NCBI GenBank assembly: GCA_947650285.1
Contig: CANTFL010000221.1
Location: 248,001 to 312,000, forward strand
Length of the DNA: 64,000 bases
DNA from: Hyaloperonospora brassicae
Lineage: Eukaryota > Oomycota > Peronosporomycetes > Peronosporales > Peronosporaceae
Direction: 5' to 3'
In this document: in pieces, positions 46,550 through 59,016 of the stretch
Layout of the letters: each line of letters starts with the position of its first letter
Position numbering within the stretch: position 1 is the first letter of the stretch
Notes under the pieces: model-generated
Database searches by the model: none
Seen by the model: only the letters and a program-made list of their open reading frames with translations
What the model was told of the DNA's origin: nothing
Position numbers and translations under genes: made by a program

Positions 46550-47610
46550 CGCCATACAATCGTCATATCTAATGTAAATAGGCTTCTCGTGATTTGTTCA
46601 GTACTAATGCGTACACTGAAATACCCTCGATGAATCTGCTGTAGTAATTGAGACTTTCCAGAAACGAGTTTGTCGATCGTGGCAAATTAGGATATGGTAT
46701 GCTTTTAAATGATCCTAGATCCTTTAAGCTCGCTTCTAATTCGGCCAAGGACACTTGATGACGCAGTTAGTCTATCTTGCGTCTTCCCCAGAAGCTATTA
46801 GGCAAATTTATCGATAAATTTACCGATTACATACATCTAGCAATCGTTCCGCTTTGCTGTAGAGAGATTCTTACGACTTGGTCGGTATTTATATATCGTC
46901 AAATATAACCTTCGCCCAAAGACCGAAGCCTTCATTTCAGCATCCAGTTTACCTCCGGTAAACACATCGATAAGATCTGATGATCCCAAAGTGATTGCAT
47001 TTAGACCTGAATCAATCTTGAGATACCCATATAACATATTTTCGATTTGGCGTTGGTAAATCTGCGGTGCGTTCTCAAATCCAAATGGCGTTCACAGCCA
47101 TTCAAACAGGCCTGATTGTGTTAAAAACGCTGAAATTTTTCGAGCTTGTTCATTCATCTTCACACTCAACCCCACTTGCCATATTTTAAGGAATAGTGCC
47201 ACATGGTTCTATCCGTCTCCTGCAGAAAGTCGCTGATCGAAGGCATGAACTACATCATCAACCTCGTCAGCTAATTTACTCAGCTATAGTCGATACACGA
47301 TCGAAAATCTTGTCAATTCTTCTTTATGATCACCACGATTAGTGATGCCCCTGGAAAGATGAAAGGGCGAATTACCTGCGTCGTCAATAAATACTTGATC
47401 GGATCAGCCAGCCTTTCGCGAAACTTAGGTGCGACCGGTCGTACCCCTTGTGCGATTGAGTTAGAACCTTCGACATCAATATCACAGAATGCCCCACAAG
47501 CCGCAGAAGGTAGACATTTCCTATGCCGATTATAAGGGCGGTTTGTCCATATCAACTGCCGCAAATTTTCTTGATCACTTGAAATTGGCTCCCCTGAGTT
47601 GCCCAATTAA
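46550..47610 (-). pseudogene. reverse transcriptase of the left Gypsy copy
   Basis: Blocks at 47313-47606, 46837-47037 and 46569-46754 correspond in order to those at 50907-51119, 51454-51684 and about 51700-51800 in the right copy. The active-site block has decayed: RRLYLTIYKY stands where the right copy has RILYIDDTLIP. Confidence 0.75.
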
Positions 47611-49139
47611 ATGTCTTTTAGTGATTACTTGGCCGCAGGCGTAACTACTTCCGGTAGGACCGCCATGTGCTAATTGGCATTATCGGCGAACAACTCTCCG
47701 ATTTCGCTACTGAACGTCGACACGGGAAAATGTTCTGCATCCATCCTTTCCTCACCGATCACCACGGCATCATTTCGTTTTTCCAGTAGTTCGGAATCTT
47801 CCTGTAACTCACAGTCTCTGATAGCAGTACCGTCTATCTGAAGGCTAAATTTACTCGTTAAAAATGGCTGACATATCGCTTAATGTTTTTACCTTCGACT
47901 ATTTTCACATCGGGGATTGACCCCTCCTGCCGATCTTGCTTCTGATCGCCCTCCATACACCCTTCAATTGTAAATATCGTCGAAGAGGCTTTTGTCGGTA
48001 GAAGTACTTCTTCCCCGTGCGACACACGCCGCTCTTATCCGACCATAGCGATCTTGTCAGACTGATTTCTTTTCTATTATTGACCGTTACCATCCATGGT
48101 AGGGATCGCGTCTGACTGATCATGGATCGTCTTTTCTCACAATCAGATTCCTCGCAATTGGTTTTTCCTGTCATGGTCGGCGTCACCACTCTGCTAAATT
48201 CCTTTAAAATGGTTTTTACACGTCCATCGTCTAACGTCCGTTCATTTGTATGATCCATCACATATTTTTATATCAACTGCGGGTCGTTTTCGTGTCGCAA
48301 AATCGTCTTCCTTTTTATCAAATTTTGCGCCATATCTTCGTCAGTCATGTTATTATTAGGTTGTAACTCGTCACCTATGCAGTCTTTGGCCTCTTCGTAT
48401 GTCTTCACCTCTCGGCGCTTTATTAAACTTTATCGGAGTAGGATATGATCGTTGACAAATAATGGTCCTTCATACGCTTCGAGTGAGAGTTCTTCCCGAT
48501 CGGTTGTAGCCTCGAACACTAATGTCCGCCATTTGTTATGTTGTTGCGACCCTACAAACATGTACACCCTGCGATCAAGATGTCATGTCCGCTGCCATCT
48601 ACAATTCTAGCAGGGTACACAGCGTAAAATTACCTCGTGATCACATTAGTTTGTGAGATGTAGATAGTTGATCCTGCCAGGCCCGTTAGTCACAGTTGGT
48701 ACCCACTCCACGTCTCGTCTTTAATAAAGTTTAGCTCTTGGTGGCGCGACATCTACCCTCACATCGTTAGGCTGCCTACTGGTATCACCAAGTGTTGATT
48801 ATTAAGGTTAATCGCTTAAATTGACGATCTTAAAGAAACTCTGCAGGAATGAGAAAATATGGAAGCCCGAGAAGCTCTCGCCTCTATGAGGTCAAAATAA
48901 ACCTCGACAGTGTCTAGCGTCATAGGCGGCAAAAATGACAGCGAAGCCGGCCTGAGCTATGAGAGCGCTCCACGCGTAAAGCCAGAGCAGTAGATAATAA
49001 ATTGACTCTAGCGGATCGGATACTAACTCGGATCGACAAAATGTTTACATGGCTGCAGCTGCGGATCGCGCTCAGAAGACAGGAAACCAAATCGTCCATA
49101 ATGAGAGATTTGATGAAGAGAGGCACTAAGATCGTGAAA

Positions 49140-50380
49140 ACAGCCTCAAACAATGTGTACGCACTGTGGGTCGTATAGACATGACGATCGCGGGTGTTGG
49201 ATGCGAATGACGTGTTAAAAGTACGGACGTTTATGTAATCATGCGGGCAAGTGCTACTACGTGTCCTTCGTATGCAAGAACGTTCACGATGAAGGAAAGG
49301 GGCGGATGGAACAGTTTTAAGCATGATTCGTCAGTGGTATGTTACTACCAAGTATGCTAAGATGTTGCCGGAACAAGCCGAGAGAATACTGAATTAAGAC
49401 GCTCGCCAGGTTAAAATCTGGTACGAGCCGAGCGTTTTAGGCTCTGCATATGTGCTTTTGCGGAGAGAAAGTTGGTCGACGGAAGTGATGGCGAGTAAGA
49501 TAACTAGATATATTATCTTATAATTAAAACTGTCTGCGTTTTATATCGAGTGTAACACGAAATAATGAGTACGCCCAATCGCCCACCAAGATGGAAATCG
49601 TCTATGTGTCGGGCGAGTCAAAAGGATCTTGAAAAAAATTTACACCAGGAAAATGGATCAAGCAAGCTAAAGTGGTTGGGAAAATTTACAACGAAAGTAC
49701 ACATTGTTACCTGACTAGGGGGCTGAGATCTCGATCGTAGACCCTACTATTTCTCGTAAGGTAGGACGTTTGATCGACAATAATCAAAAACAGGAGTGTG
49801 AGGGGATAGGTGATACCACGTACATGACCTAAAGACGCACAAATATTAAGATCACCCTAAATGGATCTCTAATGTAATATTTTGATGTGTGGGTAGATTA
49901 TTAAGTCGGTCAAGAAGCGGTTTTAGGTATGATTTTAAAGGTCCCGCAGATATACGTCTGAGTTTAGCTAATTGAACTCTGTTATTGCCTACAAGTAAGA
50001 ATATATCGTGCTGGACGTAGATCTCTGTACGCATCGTACATGCAACCGAGCATGGTCCTAGAACAGCACGTGATTATACAGATTGGTGAATCTATAAAGA
50101 TAAGGATCGTTAATATCAAGTTCAACGCTAAGCTACGAGCGAGGCGTAATACAACATGGGTACCCACCGTGACCACCGAAATGGGTCGGATCAATCACTT
50201 GCATCTGACAAATCTCAGCGATACAGAAGTAACCCTCGACCGCGGACCGGATTTTGATTAAATTATGGCTGCCGGTATGGTGCCTCGATACCCAGGCTAC
50301 GTCTTGGTAAGAGTGAGACGGTACAACGAGTGGCAGACGCTATCCTTTAAAGCAAATACAGAAAAAGAGAAAAAAAACTG
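49140..50380 (+). pseudogene. Gypsy gag zinc region and retropepsin remnant
   Basis: The gag Cys/His segment CTHCGSYRHDDRGCW is at about 49156-49200, followed by more Cys pairs and KGRMEQF. The protease region has GAEISIV (about 49720-49740), where the catalytic triad is damaged by a stop, and then QPSMVLEQHVIIQIGESIKI from 50043. Confidence 0.7.
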
Positions 50381-50899
50381 CCACTTCAACGCTGGTTCGC
50401 TTGTGGATCAACCACCATACCCTTCGCCAAAAAAGATTTGAAGTCGACCGAAAGAGAATTATGGATCAACAGACAACCCGAATCAGACGATTAAGTTGTT
50501 CCTCGTGTGGAGCCACTACCACGTGTCGTCAACACGATCGAGAAGAATGACGGAGGCGATCGAGTACCAGATTAGCCAATGGTAGGAGGTGAATCGAATA
50601 ATGACAGGAATTCTGGTCGATCGCATGAAGGATCGCGTGACGTGATTGATGACCTACAAGTGGATCATCGATCAACAAGAGTACGGCCTGTGGTTACATT
50701 ATTGCTGAACAAGCGACGAACGACGGAGCAGGCGATCAGTCCAAGAAAAAGCCCGGACCTATACGAGATTGAACGATCGATGAGGAGCCATGTCAGGAAG
50801 ATGATCGAATCGAGGAAGAGTCGGATCTCTCTACCTACCCTCATTTATGTGATTTATCGTTCGCCGAAGATGTAAATCAGCACATGGCGGTACTGCCTG

Positions 50900-51790
50900 A
50901 TATGTTATGCCCACTGCAGAAGTTACGATTGACGATATTCAGATAGGCAGTCCGGGCGTCTCGCTGACTGATGACCAGAAACTATTGAGACAATCGATCT
51001 GGAGAAATAAGCACCTTCTAATTGGTGAAAGAAACGCACTCCCTCCAGCCGCACAGACGCGATATGCAATATTTACGTGTGAGGAGCGAGCCCGATCGCA
51101 CAGAGAGTACGGCCAGTAGCACCCAAGTTTTGTTATATTTTTAGCGGACTTGATTAAAGTACTGTGATCAGCCAAGATTATTCGACATTCCCCATAATCA
51201 TGGGCTTTGCCGATCGTCGAAATTATTACAAAGGATGGCGTGGACATTTGGTTGTGTGTTGATAATCGACGGGTAATTTAGCTAACTATACTGATAGTTC
51301 AATCAATGCCATTGACTAGTGAGCTTTTTAACAAGACATCGGCAAAGCGATGCGGTACTGATAATTGGATATGGAAAGCGGGTATTGGGTGGTGGAGATG
51401 ACGGATCGAGCAAAACGTATATCCGCATTCGATACGCCATCAGGCCTGTTTGATTGTATACGGATGCCGTTAGGTTAAAAGATGCTCCGCAAATTGACCG
51501 ACGCCTAATCGACAATGCATTGTATGGCTATTTGAAGATCGGTCCTGATTCAGAAGCCTCCTTTATGGAGCCGTTTAAACAGATCAACGTGTTTATAGAA
51601 GGAAAACCGAACATTGTAAAAAAAACTTCTGTGCTATCTCGAATATTGTACATCGATGACACATTAATTCCAGCTATAGTGTAGACTTATCTAATGCGAA
51701 AGTGGAAGGATTGGTACGTCTATGCGACAAGAAGAATCTGTCGTTAAGCCTGTCCAAACGTTTTGGGGACGGCGCAAGGTGAATAATCTT
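50900..51790 (+). pseudogene. reverse transcriptase of the right Gypsy copy
   Basis: 50907-51119 holds SLTDDQKLLRQSIWRNKHLL and ERNALPPAAQTRYAIF. 51454-51684 holds LKDAPQIDRRLIDNALYGYL and the intact active site LYIDDTLIPA (about 51645-51675). The fingers/palm between 51120 and 51450 are only partly readable. Confidence 0.8.
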
Positions 51791-52289
51791 GGTCATTAAG
51801 TATCATTTGCTGAAATGGTAGGCCACCCAAGGGACCACGGACAGCTGGTTCTAATTCCGTTTCCTCGAACACTGCGGTAGAAGCAGATTTTTTAAGAAAA
51901 TTTAATGTACGATTTTCTATTCATTGAAGACTTTGCAATACACATATAAGTGCTCTACGAACTACGCGAAGCAGATTTCCACGAAATCCGCCGCATGAAA
52001 GAAATAAAGTCATCTATTCCAAGTGGAGAGACAGTTGACGATCGGTTTTGTCGGGAGAATTGTGACACAAATCGTATCGGTAATACAGAGGGCGGTCCGA
52101 AAGTGGACGCTCGCAAAGAGTTAAAGTGCTATTGTATCCGTGTAGCAGGAAGCAATTAAGAGTCTTTCTGTGGGTAAAGGGGCGTCCTGACTTTAGTGAA
52201 CAGAAGTCAATGGGTAAGAGCAATGAGTTCAATCACGGTCTTATAGGGTAGAGTCGCTAAAACTCCGATTCTGTAACAGTTCGATATTA

Positions 52290-52520
52290 GGGTCCTCCTC
52301 CAGTGGTCGTGGTTTATGCTAGTAAATGGGCAGTATCTGCAGCTTTGCTACGAGAAGACGATGTAGTGTACTGGCCCGTAACGTTTACTAGCCGAAAGCT
52401 GAACCACGACGAGATTACCCATGGAAGGGTGGAAAAAGAGATTTTAGCCCTGATGCGCATCCTGGATATCGGCTGAAACATGTTGATTTCATCAGAAATT
52501 AAGGTGCTCACGCGTCATTT
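52290..52520 (+). pseudogene. RNase H of the right Gypsy copy
   Basis: VVVYASKWAVSAALLREDDVVYWPVTFTSRKLN followed by RVEKEILALMRIL (the Glu block) is the usual Gypsy RNase H core, read in one frame with a stop near 52475. Confidence 0.75.
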
Positions 52521-53539
52521 ACGTTGGCCTGGCTGGTACAATTTGCAGGCCTGAATGGGAGGCTAGGGAGATGGGCAACGTTGCCATCCAATAGAACGCT
52601 AGAGTTCCAGAAGTGTGATATGGGATAAGATGAAATAGGTGCACGCTCGCCGCCAGCATAATCCCGCGCGAAGACGTAGACGAGATGTTAATCTCGAACG
52701 CCCTTCAGAAACAGCCGACATATACTATAAGTATTCCAATACCAACGGTGGAGAAGGGTGAAAGACTTTGGGTGGTCAGTTTAGATGGATCGACACAAGC
52801 CCTAATGAAAAGGAGGGGCATGTAGCGCGAAAGAATGGAAGCTCCCATTATGAAATATAGTGACTGCTGCAGCCGAATATGCGCCGGGACTTGACAATAA
52901 ACGAGGATGATTACCGTAAGCTGCTACTAGGCTTCGATCTCTTGGCCGATCAGGAGCGGGGTCGTATCATCATTTTTAAAGATATTACCTCAGTGATCTG
53001 GCAGACGCGCGGAGAAATCGATTACAAGGCGACCATATTGCACTTGTTACGTCATAAGACTATGGAGAAACATCGATCGTGGCCAATCCACGAATTCATT
53101 CATAAAAAAAGGGACTGAAATCAGAGGGCTGATCGATTAGCAAGCAAGACTTTGCAACAAGAGCAAATCTAGATCACATTATCCGATCAAGATCGTCAGG
53201 ATTTATGTTCGTTGAACCGTTTAAACGAGTGGTAAACACCCAAAAAAGTCGATCATGTCGTGAAAAAAGCTGCCGTCGCTAGGTCAGCCGTGCTTAGACG
53301 GAAAATTTAGTTGAAGCACTGAAAAAAAATCGTTCGTCCGGTCAGAATCGAGATAATTGAGTAAGCAAAAGATGAGGAGAAGTGGATCGCCAACCTGGAA
53401 GAATTCCTAATCGGGGAAGTAACGAAATTGAGTTTTGAAGATGCGAAAGTATGTGATTAAATCGCGTCCAAATACAAAGGAGACGAGACCGAACCATTTT
53501 TTTCTGCCCTCGATCAACGGAAGTTACGGATAATCGGGT

Positions 53540-54330
53540 GGAGTTGGTTTGTTGGGTGATACCAGAACTACTGCAGCTAAATGTATTACATCACTACAAC
53601 ACCAATCTAGAGGGAGGTCACCAAAGGATAGACGGAACGTACCAACGACATTCGGTCAAACTTTCACTGGAGAGGAATCTATCGGAGTGTCCAGACGTTA
53701 TGTAGTAGAATGTTTTGATCGCACAACGCGAAAAGTAAAACCCTATCTTCGCGGCGAATCTCGGGGGATGGCCAAGCCACTTACCAGTTTTAAAGAATCA
53801 CAATGGCCCGCATACCGTCACTACCGTGATCTTTTTTCGGAGACACCTAGTTGTTGTTGTGAATGGAACTGTTTTTATAGTACGTGATCTCCAAGGCGAG
53901 TACCTCCAGAACTGCACAAAGGATCGCTGAGAGTTACGAGGAGTGTGTATTTCGAAGATTTGGGGCCAGCGAAGCAATTTGACTCGATATAAAGCCAGAG
54001 TTCATGTAAAATTACTTTCAATTGGATCGCGGAGCCGAAACAATGTGCAATTATGGCGTACCTACCTCAAGTGAATGGAACAGCAGAACGAATGGTTTAA
54101 GATAGACGAGAGAAATAAGAATAAACGTCACGGATACGAATAAGAAGAATTGGGACGAATACGCCGAGAGGTTGACTTTCGCCATTAATACGGCGTAGGA
54201 TCTCGTGCGAGGAGATACTTGATTCTACCTGATCCACAATTAAGATCCATGATCGACGTTGGAAGCGACTTTGCCCTCGGGTAGCACTAAATGACGGCTT
54301 CTAGAACTCCGAGGATAGCGATATCATATA
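53540..54330 (+). pseudogene. integrase of the right Gypsy copy
   Basis: Shifted frames give NLEGGHQRIDGTYQRH (53605-53650), VVECFDRTTRKVKPYLRGES (53704-53763), CRRFGASEA-like (about 53945-53980), NGTAERMV (about 54070-54095, the catalytic Glu region) and NWDEYAERLTFAINTA (about 54145-54195). Clearly dead. Confidence 0.75.
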
Positions 54331-54429
54331 CAGCGTAATTATCAACAAGCGAGAAAAGTCGTTAACGATCGGCTACAAATCGCTTTCTAATATCGGGCCA
54401 TTCGACATAATACTGAGGATATATCACAC

Positions 54430-54930
54430 GAGATCGAGCTTGGATCGCAAGTGTGGCTCTATATGAATCGAGTGAATGAAGGATAAATCCGAGAGCTGGC
54501 ACATATGTGGCATGGAACATTCTGGGTAAGGGAACTCTGCGGAAGACACGCGGTGCGGCTGAAAGTGTCGAGTATTCTGAATCGGTTGTTCTTACTGGTA
54601 CATATATCTAAACTTAAGCGAGTAAAGAACTTCCCGGATCGGCCGATATACCAGTTGGATTTATGAGGAGGCGGATCGCCTCAATTTGACGAAGCCATGC
54701 TACCCGAAGACAGCTGGAAGCGCACATTAGGTCATAACAAATTTAAAGTCGAGAAGATAATGGATGTGCGATCCGGTAGAAAGACCCGTTTTCAAAGAAT
54801 TCACGACAGTATTTGGTGCAGTGGAAGGGGTCTGAGGATCCGATATGGAAAGAAGAGGAGGAATTCTACTGTGGAGCCTTGCTGCAAGAGTTCGAACGCG
54901 GTCGGGTCAGCAAGAATCCCTTTTAGGTGA
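54430..54930 (+). pseudogene. pol C-terminus with chromodomain
   Basis: HEIELGSQVWLYMNRVNEG, LAHMWHGTFWVREL and HISKLKRVKNFPDRP form the integrase C-terminal module. After a frame change, YLVQWKGSEDPIW (about 54811-54850) is a chromodomain core. Chromodomains guide Gypsy integration to modified chromatin. Confidence 0.7.
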
Positions 54931-56149
54931 TGCAAATACACGAAGCAGTGGTGGATGAATAGCCAATCCGTCAAATCAGAATTGGTCTAGAAAGAAGGTT
55001 GAAATATAAGTCCTGGGAGATACGTGACGTAGGACGATCCAGGATATTGAAGCCCGATCGCGGTGGATGTATATGTAAAAAGTAAATAAGATGAAGTTAT
55101 GTGATGATCGATGACGAAAAGAACGATGTATAAATTGAACAATTAAATGAAGAGACTGCCTGGATCTCTATAGACTTCTTTAAAAAATTATCGAACAGGC
55201 GGACGATCGACGAATTATGGTGATGCTCAGTGTGGTATCGAAACTGTTTGCCCCAGGTTTCAGCTGAACCCGAGAGCGCCAACACAGAGATCAGGTTAAG
55301 AAAGTTCTGCTGTGGATCTCCAAGACCAGAATACCAAGGTCTCACATCGACCGGAGAAGGGAGATGCATGATGAAGGGATCCAGCAGCAAGTACAGGTCA
55401 TTGTGTACGTCGATCATCCCCTGAAGGGTGAAACGCAACAGCTTTTTCCACCGGGATCCGGATCTCAATCGCCGCTGGTAAAGCACCGATATTCCCGGAT
55501 CGCGATCTCGCTGATTGATCTGACGATATACGGCGTGGGACGCTATCCACAGAGTCTGCCGGTGTCGGGTCTCGAAGTCACGGTTAATGGACGCCAACTA
55601 TGCAAACCAACCAGTCGCGTGAAAAGGTAGTAGGATATATTAAATCCGGTTTTCGCTCCTAGGCTCTTGCGGGTATAATATCAGCACTTGAATAGAAGAA
55701 ACCAGCCGTAAAATTCACCCAGATTCAGGCGGAGCGGCGTTGGATTGAGAAGCTGTGGGTTCTGGGAAGATGTACCCTTTCGGTCATGTCATGCTTGAAT
55801 AGGGTATTCACGTCCAGCTATGCCACGAAGGTCAAGCTGACACGACAGGACGACCACGGGTGTACGTGTTGGAAGAACCAGAGTACCCGATCGCTGTATC
55901 TGGGAAATTATAGATCGAAAAATACTTGGGTCGAGGACAAACGGTCGTATTTAGATGGCGAAAGCATGGCATTAACGGCATTCCGCGCGTCGCTGGTCAT
56001 ACTGATCGATCCGTCGGAGTCGCTTGATGCTTCGCCAAAGAGATCTATTGTTGAGACTGGGCGCTTTGCAGGCGATGCGGATCCACTAACGGATGAGGCT
56101 GATATGGATTTGGACTAGGAAAATCCACTGAAATAGGGGCAGGCGTCGA

Positions 56150-57528
56150 TCCGGAAGAACGCATTGAAAGGATCGTCACCTTAAGGCGCTGCAACAAAGA
56201 GCGCGAACTAGACAAGGAGGCCAGGGTGTCTTCTTCACAAGAATCGAAAGTCTTTGTATCGGGCAGCGGCGGATGGCTGGCCGAAAGCTTCTGGGTCCGC
56301 TTACTTCCGGTTCGGGAGGCAGATCGTAATCAACACGCGGTGCCTTGAGTTCACGGAGTCGTGCAGATCCTGACGTGACGTTGGACTCGTCAGAGCGAGC
56401 TAATATGAAAGATCGCGGAGAGATGATGCGTGTTTCATCAGATCCGAAATATTTGGCAGATCGCACTGGTCCAGTGGATCGCGGGAACTCACCGGCTGAC
56501 TTAAATGAAGGGTAATCTGCAGATTACGTTTCGTATCGCTTCATCTTTGCGGTATGAGGACGCTAGATCGCGATATTGGTTTCTGTGGACCTGGATTGCT
56601 TGCCGATTGGTGGTGTAGCCGAAGCCGAGGCCCGGACATAGAAGGAAGGATGAGAAGAGAAGCGATCCAATATCCAGTTGAGCCAGGTGCGTCTGGATCG
56701 CGTCGCTATAGCGAAAGGACAAACGACACTTCTGTTCCCAGCCGTATTATTGACTGATCAGACGACCCACCTGGGCGTCCTGATCCGCGAGGTCTGATCA
56801 AAGCCGCTGCAGCTCCGCCTCTACTCGCTCTTGTAAAAGGAGGCGGTCTTGATATCTCTTTTACATGTCCTTCAACGCCACTTCGGCCATTTCAAGCTTC
56901 TTATCATCTTCGTTGAAGAGCTGCTTGTATGTGTATTCATTGGCCGTTGCAGATTGGAGAGCGCCACCCGAATTTTGCTCCACAGCCTTTAGGCGCGAAG
57001 TCAGCGTTTCTACTTGCTGTTGGGAGATGAACAATGTAATAATGCGCCGATCCTTTGCTTATTATAATTTCATATCAGCTTTTAAGAAAGCCGTTTTGAA
57101 TTCTCATATCACGTGATCTTGATAAAAGCGTCGTGCCAGCCTTGTCTGGAACCCGCGCGACCTCTCGATCATGTTCTGACGATCGGTCCGGGTGACGCGG
57201 TAAAGCTCTTGGACATATGCCGCAAAAAGCCTAGCGATTTCGACGTACGATCCAAATTTGTTTGCAGTCGGTCGATCTGCAGTTTCTGGTCCCGACATAC
57301 TTTCTCCAAAGAGTGGTAATCCGCAACAACCGTGTCCTTAAGATTCAGTTGATCGTAAAATCCCGCGATCCCCGTATTTAAAGTATCGGGATCCTACAAG
57401 GATGCAGCGCCTATTCGAGACGAAGGCAACACGACATTTTCAACACCAGACAAAAACGGCATTGGATGGGAAGAAGGGGTCGGGGTAACAGCCTACGAGC
57501 TGGAAGGTGCGGACGATGTAGGATCCAT
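56150..57528 (-). pseudogene. antisense coiled-coil gene in the 3' region of Gypsy element
   Basis: On the minus strand, against pol, a start at 57528 (MDPTSSAPSSS) leads through a Ser/Pro-rich stretch to LNLKDTVVADYHSLEKVCRD and QKLQIDRLQTNLDR. After one frame change near 57215 come YVQELYRVTRTDRQNMIERS, QQQVETLTSRLKAVEQNSGG, YTYKQLFNEDDKKLEMAEVA and RLLLQERVEAELQRL. These are long heptad-like helices with only a few stops, ending in a Pro/Arg-rich low-complexity tail (56176-56466). I recognise no family. Position and character match the antisense ORF of the first Gypsy element (4006-5835). Confidence 0.6.
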
Positions 57529-58108
57529 GGAAGTTTTATGTGCAGCGTATAACAACACTGTATGTCGACCGCCGGTGCAGAAGACGATTTTGAAGAAGAG
57601 TAGATGAATAATGATGGAAAGTGTGGATCGCGCCTACCGTAGTAAGTAAGAGATATATTTGATTGGTAGATTGCGCTCGGATATAGGCCCGGTAGCACAA
57701 ATGATGGGATCAAACGACTAAATGACTGAAAAAAACTGTTTAAAATTATGCGGATCGATCATTCTAACGGTCTAGAAGGAGTTTAGACAAGGATTGACGA
57801 CTGAACGATCACGACCCGCAATCAAGGGCTTGAATCACAAGGTTGCAAGGACTGGATCGCTTAAAAGGTGAACATCAACTAGAGTAATGGATTACTAACG
57901 ACAATTGAAAATAGGTGAATATGGAAGAAAGATGGGAGGTGGATCATCAAGATAGTCAAACGTGCGAGGTCTCAAAGTAACGGCGACTCGACGATGGATG
58001 CACGATCAGAGACTCGAGAGATAGATCACGATCCAGCCTGGGTGTGTAATGCTTGATTGTGTGGACACATAGTTAGGTAAACACATAATTGATGTGGATC
58101 ACATACCG

Positions 58109-58256
58109 CAATCCACTACCCAAGCGATCCACCCGAGCGATCCATTAAATGAGCGATCCGCCACCTAGCAATTCACTACGGAGTGATCCACTACCTGGTA
58201 AAGCGCGACGAAGCAATCTACTATGAAGTGATTCACTACCTAGTGATCCGCTACGG
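58109..58256 (+). repeat. degenerate short-unit minisatellite
   Basis: About eight to ten variants of a unit near 15-17 bases resembling AGTGATCCACTACCT. Examples are CAATCCACTACC, GCGATCCACC, GTGATCCACTACCT, GTGATTCACTACCT and GTGATCCGCTACGG. Confidence 0.75.
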
Positions 58257-58480
58257 ATTATCTGCTGTGGTCCACATGATACACGAGATTATTTACATAG
58301 ACAGGCGATACGCAACTGTGATTTTAGCAAACAGACAGGCATAGCCATAGATTTTGAACTTGGTTGGTTGACATTATACAATATTGAATTTGCCACAAAA
58401 GACACGCGTCGACTTCTCCCGGGCAAAAAATAAGACCTCTTGTTAAATATAGAGCGAAAAGTGTCTCTAAAACTTAGCCC

Positions 58481-58880
58481 TCATATTGTTTGACCAGGAG
58501 GAGTATCAGTTCTCACCCCCCTCCTCACTGCGATCGGACGCAGGGAACCGAACAGTTCAGACTCAAGATCGCGAGAAGGCTTAAGTGGCCAGAAGGCTCG
58601 CGGATCAAGCATCACCTTTGGATATAGACGACTCTGGGAGATTGCCCAAGTGTACTTACGGTAGATTAAATAAATTCTACTCCGATTCGACCCACGTTTG
58701 ACCGGGTGAAGTATTTCCACCCGGTCAACCTCTATATCCCAAACGGTGAAGCTCAGCTTGAACTCGATTTTTACCAAGAAGAGCGCAACCCGCCCCATTA
58801 TCGGGTACACAAGGTGAGTAAGAAAACACAGAGTACAAAATCGCAGTACTCCTTCCATTAATCAATCGTCCGGGCGCCAG
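58481..58880 (+). repeat. 3' LTR remnant of the right Gypsy copy
   Basis: The segment around 58770-58870 is the inverted counterpart of 42140-42270 and lies at the 3' side of a plus-strand copy, as the left one lies at the 3' side of a minus-strand copy. The left edge is not defined. Confidence 0.65.
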
Positions 58881-59016
58881 TGGAGAGCCTTACCACAAGA
58901 ATTTTGTTATCCATTGTCCACCACAATATTGCCGTTGGAACGCATGGCGTGGTATTGACGAAGGAGAGTGGTATATGCTAAATGTTTATCAAGCTGTTTA
59001 TTTGAACTGCCTTTGC

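Larger units (their letters stand above)
42140..48830 (-). mobile_element. third Gypsy family, left copy of head-to-head pair
   Basis: Minus-strand copy, 5'-truncated in the protease. Visible parts: protease/linker (48800-47905, with HTNERTLDDGRVKTILKEF); RT start at 47313-47606 (SSDQENLRQLIWTN, FCDIDVEGSNSIAQGVRPV); RT core near 46837-47037 (LYGYLKIDSGLNAI); thumb at 46569-46754 (LESLNYYSRFIEG); integrase near 44890-45000 (ASLEGGHQG-like in shifted frames). The LTR remnant is at its left end (42140-42270). Riddled with stops. Confidence 0.75.
48840..58880 (+). mobile_element. third Gypsy family, right copy of head-to-head pair
   Basis: Plus-strand copy in the order gag zinc region (about 49150-49400), retropepsin (49690-50380), RT (50900-51790), RNase H (52300-52520), integrase (53540-54330), chromodomain (about 54750-54930), then 3.3 kb with an antisense coiled-coil gene, a minisatellite and the 3' LTR remnant (to about 58880). 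No 5' LTR was found. Every domain has stops or frameshifts. Confidence 0.75.

Noticed and set aside
48920..49324. Minus-strand 134-codon ORF at the centre of the head-to-head pair
   Set aside because: The plus strand of the same DNA encodes the Cys/His gag segment of the right Gypsy copy, so this is a shadow.
55097..55597. Minus-strand 166-codon ORF as a separate gene
   Set aside because: Open but without motif, overlapped by plus frames of similar length, and separated from the coiled-coil antisense gene; not enough to call.
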